Assembly: GCA_017430155.1 (NCBI GenBank)
Contig: JAFRNO010000729.1
Coordinates: 1 to 6,807 of the forward strand
Direction of reading: 5' to 3'
Length of the DNA: 6,807 bases
Origin: Kiritimatiellia bacterium
GTDB lineage: Bacteria > Verrucomicrobiota > Kiritimatiellia > RFP12 > UBA1067
The first letter of the stretch is position 1, and each line of letters begins with the position of its first letter. The position numbers were made by a program, and so were the translations under genes. This document shows positions 1 through 5,134 of this stretch, in pieces. The notes under the pieces were generated by a model. That model saw only the letters and a program-made list of their open reading frames with translations, did not search any database and was not told the origin of the DNA.

Positions 1-2
1 AG

Positions 3-413
3 CTGAAGGCGGGCATCGAGGCGGCGGAGAAGGCGCGCAAGCCGATCCACGACGCGGTGATGGACGCCTGCGGCTGGCCGGCGATCCCCTACGACGGCGA
101 ACTGCTCATGCAGCACCAGGACGCGCTGCTCCTCGGTGGCAAGGTGCAGGCCGCGCCCGGTTTCGCGGATCACGTGCGTTTCGCCGATCCCGCGCTCTGC
201 ACGGCGTGCACGAAGCACACCTGCTGGGAAATCTGCTCCGCGCAGGCGATCATGCCGCCGGAGGAGCCGGGCGGCGTGCCGAAGTTCGACCGCGAGAAGT
301 GCGTCCACTGCGGCGCGTGCATCTGGAACTGCACGATGCTCCAGCCCGGCACGGACAAGGGCAATATCCTCTTCACGGCCGGCTCCGGCGGCCTCCATTC
401 GAACGAGAACTGA
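3..413 (+). CDS. ETF-quinone oxidoreductase-like protein, C-terminal fragment with two Fe-S cluster motifs (5' end outside window)
   Basis: The frame is open from the left edge to the TGA at 411-413, so this is the last ~136 residues of a longer protein. An internal GTG-ATG at 57-62 is not a convincing start because coding continues upstream. The fragment has two cysteine sets: CTACTKHTCWEIC (CxxCx4CxxxC, codons 198-236) and CVHCGACIWNC (CxxCxxCxxxC, codons 300-332), enough for two [4Fe-4S] clusters. The tail GNILFTAGSGGLHSNEN and the CVHCGAC motif resemble the ferredoxin-like C-terminus of ETF:quinone oxidoreductase / FixC-FixX proteins, which pass electrons from electron transfer flavoprotein to a quinone pool at the membrane. 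The FAD domain would lie upstream and is not visible. The family call is from recalled motif similarity. A stand-alone FixX-like or other dicluster ferredoxin is possible. No terminator follows, so transcripts may run into the leu leader. Confidence 0.6.
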   Translation: MKAGIEAAEKARKPIHDAVMDACGWPAIPYDGELLMQHQDALLLGGKVQAAPGFADHVRFADPALCTACTKHTCWEICSAQAIMPPEEPGGVPKFDREKCVHCGACIWNCTMLQPGTDKGNILFTAGSGGLHSNEN

Positions 414-418
414 CCTAC

Positions 419-447
419 TTGCGGGAACGCGGAGAGTGTGGTATACT
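419..447 (+). promoter_or_regulatory. Sigma70-type promoter with extended -10 for the leu leader and operon
   Basis: A -10 hexamer TATACT (442-447) is preceded by TG at 439-440, giving an extended -10 (TGGTATACT). A partial -35, TTGCGG (419-424), lies exactly 17 nt upstream and matches only the TTG half of the consensus. Transcription would start near 454-456, about 17 nt before the leader ORF, whose Shine-Dalgarno AAGGA is at 459-463. This is the only good promoter-like match seen between the upstream gene and leuA. It is placed correctly for an attenuated transcript. Confidence 0.7.
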
Positions 448-471
448 ATCTGCGTTTCAAGGAAAATCAGA

Positions 472-546
472 ATGAACAAGAACCTTCTTCTTGGCGGCCT
501 GCTTCTTCTCGCGCTTACGAGGCGCGGGGCGGGTTTGCTTACCTGA
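472..546 (+). CDS. leuL: Leucine-rich leader peptide (24 aa) of the leu operon attenuator
   Basis: The ORF runs ATG 472 to TGA 544-546 and encodes 24 residues. It begins MNKN, then has a run of three Leu (484-492), two Gly, a run of four Leu (499-510), Ala-Leu, and a second Leu pair (535-540) just before Thr and the stop. Ten of 24 codons are Leu. Seven of those ten are CTT, a codon used only once among about 39 Leu codons in leuA, so the ORF is enriched in a locally rare leucine codon. AAGGA at 459-463 gives a Shine-Dalgarno with an 8-nt spacer. The ORF lies between a promoter and an intrinsic terminator, directly upstream of leuA. By analogy with enteric leuL, its translation would sense charged tRNA-Leu; the product itself probably has no function. 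A hydrophobic mini-protein is the alternative, but the flanking RNA structures argue for a leader. The gene symbol is by function, not by homology to E. coli leuL. Confidence 0.85.
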   Translation: MNKNLLLGGLLLLALTRRGAGLLT

Positions 547-611
547 AGAATCAAAGGTTCTTGCAAGAAGGCAGACGGCCCCGCGCGAAGCGCGAGGCCG
601 TTTTTCTTTTT
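477..611 (+). promoter_or_regulatory. Leucine transcription attenuator (alternative RNA stems)
   Basis: Four segments can be paired by eye. Segment 1 (CTCGCGC, 508-514) pairs with segment 2 (GCGCGGG, 522-528; one G-U) around the loop TTACGAG. The antiterminator is segment 2 GCGCGGGGC (522-530) with segment 3 GCCCCGCGC (578-586), nine perfect G-C pairs. Segment 3 is also the rising arm of the terminator at 575-601, so 2:3 and 3:4 are mutually exclusive. Segment 1 begins inside the last codon of the four-Leu run. A ribosome stalled there would mask segment 1 and free segment 2 to pair with 3, so leuACDB is transcribed. With ample Leu-tRNA, the ribosome passes, 1:2 reforms and the terminator wins. 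Two further compatible pairings, 477-486 with 554-563 (10 bp) and 503-508 with 545-550 (6 bp), would enclose the 1:2 hairpin. There is no T-box motif. The pairings are seen; the mechanism is inferred from known attenuators. Confidence 0.82.
575..611 (+). terminator. Intrinsic (Rho-independent) terminator, attenuator stem 3:4
   Basis: ACGGCC (575-580) pairs with GGCCGT (596-601). After one C-A mismatch (581/595), CGCGC (582-586) pairs with GCGCG (590-594) around a GAA loop (587-589). A T-rich tract at 602-611, broken by a single C, follows immediately. This is a strong terminator 42 nt upstream of leuA, where it would be pointless unless its formation is regulated. It would also stop any read-through from the Fe-S gene upstream. 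Confidence 0.9.
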
Positions 612-618
612 GCAATCC

Positions 619-646
619 GAAACCAGAAACCCGAAACGGGAAACCA
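619..646 (+). repeat. Tandem heptanucleotide repeat (GAAACCA-type, 4 copies) upstream of leuA
   Basis: Four consecutive 7-mers are present: GAAACCA (619-625), GAAACCC (626-632), GAAACGG (633-639) and GAAACCA (640-646). The middle copies also form a small hairpin, CCCG-AAA-CGGG (630-640). The array fills most of the spacer between the attenuator terminator and the leuA ATG, where a Shine-Dalgarno would be expected but no clear one is seen. Its function is unknown. It could be an unstructured A-rich ribosome-standby stretch or a dispersed simple repeat. Confidence 0.7.
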
Positions 647-653
647 GTAAAAG

Positions 654-2174
654 ATGAACACGATAACCATATTCGACACGACGCTCCGCGACGGCGAACA
701 GGCGCCCGGATACGCGATGAACCACGACGAGAAGGTGCGCATGGCGCTCCAGCTCGAAGCGCTCGGCGTCGACGTGATGGAAGCGGGATTCGCGATCGCC
801 TCTCCGGGCGATTTCGCCTCCGTCAAGGCGATTGCGGACGCCGTGAAATCCGCGTCGGTCTGCTCCCTCTCGCGGGCGCTGGAGAAGGACATCGACGCCT
901 CCGCCGCCGCGATCAAGGGCGCGGCGCGTCCGCGCATCCACACCTTCCTCGCGACGAGCGACCTCCATTTGAAGTACAAGCTGAAGATCTCGCGCGCCGA
1001 CTGCATCAAGCGCATCCGCCGCGCAGTGTCCTACGCGCGCAACCTCTGCGGCGACGTGGAGTTCTCGGCGGAGGACGCCTCGCGCACCGACCGCGATTTC
1101 CTCTGCAAGGTCTTCGAGACGGCCATCGCGGCGGGCGCCACGACCATCAACGTGCCGGATACGGTGGGCTACTCCACGCCCGATGAGTTCGGCGCGCTCA
1201 TCGCCTTCCTCATGAACCGCGTGAAGGGCATCGAGAAGGTCGTGGTGTCGACCCACTGCCACGACGACCTCGGCCTCGCCGTGGCGAATTCGCTCGCGGG
1301 CGTCCGTGCGGGCGCGCGCCAGGTCGAGTGCACCATCTGCGGCATCGGCGAGCGCGCGGGCAACGCGGCGATGGAGGAGATCGTGATGGGCCTCCGCACG
1401 CGCCACGACGCCTACGGCCACATCTCCACGAACGTCCGCACCGAGGAGATCGCGCGCACCGCGCACCTGCTCTCCACGATCACGGGCGTTCGCATCGCGC
1501 CCGGCAAGGCCATCGTGGGCGCCAACGCCTTCGCGCACGAGAGCGGCATCCACCAGCACGGGGTCCTCTCCAAGGCGGAGACGTACGAGATCATGACGCC
1601 GGAGTCCGTCGGCATGAAGCAGACGGAGCTCGTCCTTGGCAAGCACTCGGGCCAGCACGCGCTGGAGAATCGCCTGCGCGACCTCGGCTACGACCTCGAC
1701 TCGGACCGCGCCGCCGAGGTGTTCGCCGCCTTCAAGTCTCTCGCCGACCGGAAGAAGCAGATCACGGACCGTGACCTCGTGGCGCTCGCCGAGTCGCGCG
1801 TGGCGTCGAAGTCCGACGCCGAACACGAATGGAAGCTGGATTCCTTCGTGGTGAACAGCGGCAACCACATGAGCGCGACGGCGCAGATCACGCTCGTCAA
1901 GGGCAAGCGGCGCGTGCAGGAGGCCGCGATCGGCACCGGCCCAATCTACGCGGCGTTCCGCGCCGTGGAGAAGATCATCCGTCACCGCTTCGTTTTGGAA
2001 GACTACCGCATCGAGGCCGTCACGGAGCGCCGCGACGCCTTGGGCGAAGTGCTGGTGAAGATTTCCGATGCGAAGGGATCGTATCGCGGACGCGGGGTCT
2101 CGACCGACGTGATCGAAGGCTCTATCCTCGCGCTCCTCGTCGCGGTGAACCGCATGCTGGAGACAAAGAAATGA
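654..2174 (+). CDS. leuA: 2-isopropylmalate synthase
   Basis: LeuA condenses acetyl-CoA with 2-ketoisovalerate to give 2-isopropylmalate, the first committed step of leucine synthesis, in the cytoplasm. At 506 aa it has the length of the full bacterial type-I enzyme. The N-terminal HMGL-like TIM barrel starts with FDTTLRDGEQAPG (residues 7-19; metal ligand D13). The STHCHDDLG motif holds metal ligands H201 and H203, and GERAGNAAMEE holds N237. A linker region (AHESGIHQHGVL, GKHSGQHAL) leads to the C-terminal leucine-binding regulatory domain (about 370-500). The GSYRGRGVSTDVIEGSILAL stretch near the end indicates retained feedback control. The ATG at 654 follows the attenuator. It lacks a clear Shine-Dalgarno, but starting there puts FDTTLRDGE at the usual distance from the N-terminus. 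The stop overlaps leuC (ATGA). Citramalate or homocitrate synthases are related, but the length and the leuCDB neighbours favour LeuA. Confidence 0.96.
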   Translation: MNTITIFDTTLRDGEQAPGYAMNHDEKVRMALQLEALGVDVMEAGFAIASPGDFASVKAIADAVKSASVCSLSRALEKDIDASAAAIKGAARPRIHTFLATSDLHLKYKLKISRADCIKRIRRAVSYARNLCGDVEFSAEDASRTDRDFLCKVFETAIAAGATTINVPDTVGYSTPDEFGALIAFLMNRVKGIEKVVVSTHCHDDLGLAVANSLAGVRAGARQVECTICGIGERAGNAAMEEIVMGLRTRHDAYGHISTNVRTEEIARTAHLLSTITGVRIAPGKAIVGANAFAHESGIHQHGVLSKAETYEIMTPESVGMKQTELVLGKHSGQHALENRLRDLGYDLDSDRAAEVFAAFKSLADRKKQITDRDLVALAESRVASKSDAEHEWKLDSFVVNSGNHMSATAQITLVKGKRRVQEAAIGTGPIYAAFRAVEKIIRHRFVLEDYRIEAVTERRDALGEVLVKISDAKGSYRGRGVSTDVIEGSILALLVAVNRMLETKK

Positions 2175-3496
2175 GCATGACGATGACGCAGAAGATCCTC
2201 GCCGCGCATGTTGCCGGCGGCGGCGCGAGCGCCACCGGTAGGGCGCGCGCCCCGCGCGCGCCGTCCCTCCGCGCCGGCGAGCTGATCATGGCGAAGCTGG
2301 ACCTCGTTCTCGGAAACGACATCACCGCGCCTGTGGCCATCCGCGAGTTCTCCAAGTTCGGGCACGCCGAGGTGTTCGACAAGGAGAAGGTCGCGCTCGT
2401 GCCCGACCACTTCACGCCGAACAAGGACATCAAGGCCGCGCAGCAGTGCGCCGCGATGCGGGCGTTCGCGCAGGAGCAGGGGATCGTGAACTACTTCGAG
2501 GTTGGCCACGACTGCGGCATCGAACACGCGCTCCTGCCGGAGAAGGGACTCGTCACGGCCGGCGATCTCGTGATCGGCGCGGATTCGCACACCTGCACGT
2601 ACGGCGCGCTCGGTGCGTTCTCGACGGGCGTCGGCTCCACCGACATGGCGGCCGGCATGTCCTGCGGCCAGACATGGCTGCGCGTACCCGCCGCGATCAA
2701 GGTCGAGCTGCGCGGCAAGCCACGGAAGTGGGTGAGCGGCAAGGACGTGATCCTCCATCTGATCGGCCAGATCGGCGTGGACGGCGCGCGGTACATGTCG
2801 CTGGAGTTCATGGGCGACGGCGTGGCAAGCCTTTCGATGGACGACCGCTTCACCATCGCCAACATGGCCATCGAAGCCGGCGCGAAGAACGGCATTTTCC
2901 CCGTCGACGAACAGACTCTCGCCTACATCGACGCGCACAAGCCGGGAGGGTCGCAGTTTACTGCGACCGCCCGACCTCCGCGCGTCTATGCGGCCGATCC
3001 CGATGCCGAATACGAACGCACCGTGGTGATTGATCTCGCCGCGCTTGAACCGGTCGTCGCGTTTCCGCATCTGCCGTCCAAGGTGCGGCCCGTGCGCGAA
3101 GCGGGTGAGGTCAAGATCGACCAGGTGGTGATTGGCTCCTGCACGAACGGCCGCATCTCGGACATGCGCGTCGCCGCCGAAGTGATGCGTGGCAAGCACG
3201 TCGCAGACGGCGTGCGGTGCATCGTCATCCCCGCCACGCAGCGCATTTATCTCCAGGCGATGGAGGAGGGACTTCTGAAAACTTTTGTCGAGGCGGGATG
3301 CGTTGTGTCGCCGCCCACGTGCGGACCGTGTCTCGGCGGGCACATGGGCATTCTCGCGAAGGGCGAGAAATGCGTGGCCACCACGAACCGCAACTTCGTG
3401 GGCCGCATGGGCCATGTCGAATCGGAAGTCTATCTCGCCTCACCGGCGGTCGCCGCCGCATCCGCCCTTGCCGGAAAAATCTCTTCACCCATTTAA
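2171..3496 (+). CDS. leuC: 3-isopropylmalate dehydratase large subunit
   Basis: LeuC, together with LeuD, isomerises 2-isopropylmalate to 3-isopropylmalate through an aconitase-type [4Fe-4S] centre. The 441-aa protein matches the shorter LeuC/HacA-like class rather than the ~465-aa enteric form. Landmarks are VLGNDITAPVAI (46-57), DHFTPNKDIKAA (79-90), GADSHTCTYGALGAFSTGVGSTD in two parts around 136-158, and the cluster cysteines C324 (IGSCTNGR), C384 and C387 (TCGPCLGGH). The ATG at 2171 overlaps the leuA stop and has GGAGA 8 nt upstream (2159-2163), pointing to translational coupling. An ATG at 2177 is a weaker alternative. Two stretches look inserted against the family as remembered: residues ~15-34 (Gly/Ala/Arg/Pro-rich, after ILAAHVA) and ~258-271 (PGGSQFTATARPPR). 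Each is encoded by a palindromic element, described separately. Neither removes a catalytic residue. Confidence 0.95.
   Translation: MSMTMTQKILAAHVAGGGASATGRARAPRAPSLRAGELIMAKLDLVLGNDITAPVAIREFSKFGHAEVFDKEKVALVPDHFTPNKDIKAAQQCAAMRAFAQEQGIVNYFEVGHDCGIEHALLPEKGLVTAGDLVIGADSHTCTYGALGAFSTGVGSTDMAAGMSCGQTWLRVPAAIKVELRGKPRKWVSGKDVILHLIGQIGVDGARYMSLEFMGDGVASLSMDDRFTIANMAIEAGAKNGIFPVDEQTLAYIDAHKPGGSQFTATARPPRVYAADPDAEYERTVVIDLAALEPVVAFPHLPSKVRPVREAGEVKIDQVVIGSCTNGRISDMRVAAEVMRGKHVADGVRCIVIPATQRIYLQAMEEGLLKTFVEAGCVVSPPTCGPCLGGHMGILAKGEKCVATTNRNFVGRMGHVESEVYLASPAVAAASALAGKISSPI
2237..2273 (+). repeat. In-frame palindromic element 1 inside leuC
   Basis: GGTAGGG (2237-2243) is followed by stem CGCGCGC, loop CCC and stem GCGCGCG (2244-2260), then CCGTCC (2261-2266) and CTCCGCG (2267-2273). 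The pairing 2242-2250 with 2254-2262 is nine perfect G-C pairs, and AGGG (2240-2243) can alternatively pair with CCCT (2265-2268). It encodes leuC residues 23-34 and part of 35 (GRARAPRAPSLR). The flanks match element 2 at 2944-2982, while the stem core differs completely. Confidence 0.6.
2944..2982 (+). repeat. In-frame palindromic element 2 inside leuC
   Basis: GGGAGGG (2944-2950) is followed by stem TCGCAG, loop TTTA and stem CTGCGA (2951-2966), then CCGCCC (2967-2972), GAC and CTCCGCG (2976-2982). GGTCGCAG (2949-2956) and CTGCGACC (2961-2968) are a perfect 8-bp inverted repeat; GGAGG (2945-2949) can also pair with CCTCC (2975-2979). It covers leuC residues ~258-271 in a different codon phase from element 1, yet stays open. 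The flanks match element 1: GG(T/G)AGGG on the left and CCG(T/C)CC plus CTCCGCG on the right. Confidence 0.6.
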
Positions 3497-3542
3497 AGGG
3501 CATAACCCGATTTAACCATTTAAAGCCCGAAGGGCGATTTAA
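3489..3542 (+). repeat. Two tandem 27-nt palindromic repeats between leuC and leuD
   Basis: Unit 1 (3489-3515) and unit 2 (3516-3542) share the left flank CCATTTAAA and the right flank GATTTAA. Their 11-nt cores differ: GGGCATAACCC (3498-3508) against GCCCGAAGGGC (3525-3535). Both cores are hairpins, and TTAAA/TTTAA in the flanks extends each stem past a GA bulge. Unit 1 contains the leuC stop. Unit 2 ends 2 nt before the leuD ATG, and its core contains AAGGG (3530-3534), the only Shine-Dalgarno-like sequence for leuD, with three of its bases in the stem. This fills the whole leuC-leuD gap. There is no T-tract after either hairpin, so these are not intrinsic terminators. They may tune leuD translation or RNA stability. 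Confidence 0.8.
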
Positions 3543-3544
3543 TC

Positions 3545-4030
3545 ATGAAAACTCAAGGCACAGCTCACAAGTACGGCGACAACGTCGATACCGACGTGAT
3601 CATCCCCGCGCGCTATCTCAACACGTCGGAGGCCTCCGAGCTTGCGGCCCACTGCATGGAGGATGTCGATGCCGCCTTCGCCGCGCGCGTGCAGTCCGGC
3701 GATATCCTCGTCGGTGGGCGCAACTTCGGTTGCGGTTCCTCGCGGGAACACGCGCCGCTCGCGATCAAGGCAAGCGGCGTGGCGTGCGTGATCGCGGAAA
3801 GCTTCGCGCGCATCTTCTACCGCAACGCGCTTAACATCGCGCTCCCCATCCTGGAATGTCCTGCCGCCGCGCGGGCAATCTCTGCGGGGGATGAGGTGTC
3901 CGTTGATCTCGAGACCGGCGAGATCGTCGACAAGACCACCGGCCAGACCTTTGCGGCGGAGCCGTTCCCGCCGTTCATGCTCGAACTGATCGCCGCCGGC
4001 GGCCTCGCGAATTACCTCAGCAATCGATAA
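3545..4030 (+). CDS. leuD: 3-isopropylmalate dehydratase small subunit
   Basis: LeuD is the swivel-domain partner of LeuC in isopropylmalate isomerase. At 161 aa it has the normal size of the short LeuD class that pairs with the short LeuC class. The motif YGDNVDTDVIIPARYL (residues 10-25) and the substrate-loop motif GGRNFGCGSSREHAP (57-71) are intact, followed by ASGVACVIAESFARIFYRNALN. The start at 3545 puts YGDNVDTD ten residues from the N-terminus, as usual. It is the third gene of the operon, 48 nt after leuC, with that gap taken up by two palindromic repeats, and 13 nt before leuB. A homoaconitase small subunit would look similar, but leuA and leuB next door settle the assignment. Confidence 0.96.
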   Translation: MKTQGTAHKYGDNVDTDVIIPARYLNTSEASELAAHCMEDVDAAFAARVQSGDILVGGRNFGCGSSREHAPLAIKASGVACVIAESFARIFYRNALNIALPILECPAAARAISAGDEVSVDLETGEIVDKTTGQTFAAEPFPPFMLELIAAGGLANYLSNR

Positions 4031-4043
4031 AAGGGATGTCGTC

Positions 4044-5126
<1,083 letters not shown>

Positions 5127-5134
5127 TTCCCCGC

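Noticed and set aside
136..546. A plus-strand frame that runs from the Fe-S gene into the leader ORF
   Set aside because: Its first part is an Arg/Ala/Ser-rich out-of-frame reading of the Fe-S gene. Only the last 24 codons, with their own Shine-Dalgarno and promoter, are supported.
558..569. Perfect 12-nt palindrome TTCTTGCAAGAA as a repressor operator
   Set aside because: It lies well downstream of the promoter, within the transcribed leader, and its halves are accounted for by complementarity to the leader ORF (477-486 and 487-493). Operator function cannot be supported.
454..611. T-box riboswitch as the leucine sensor
   Set aside because: No conserved T-box sequence or specifier-loop layout is visible, and the Leu-rich ORF with competing stems explains the region.
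438..650. A 70-codon frame through the attenuator, and a 231-codon frame starting at 491
   Set aside because: They cross the terminator stem and the leuA start, have no ribosome-binding site, and are better explained by the leader RNA and leuA.
2003..3415. A 470-codon open frame on the minus strand opposite leuA/leuC
   Set aside because: It lies opposite conserved leuA and leuC coding sequence with intact catalytic motifs. Long antisense frames are expected in GC-rich DNA with strong third-position bias, and its translation is low-complexity and rich in Arg, His and Ala.
3498..3535. Intrinsic terminator(s) between leuC and leuD
   Set aside because: Stems are only 3-4 G-C pairs with A/T extensions and no T-tract follows; leuD and leuB need to be co-transcribed.
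3489..3542. CRISPR-like array
   Set aside because: There are only two units, abutting with no spacer; the variable 11-nt part is itself a palindrome.
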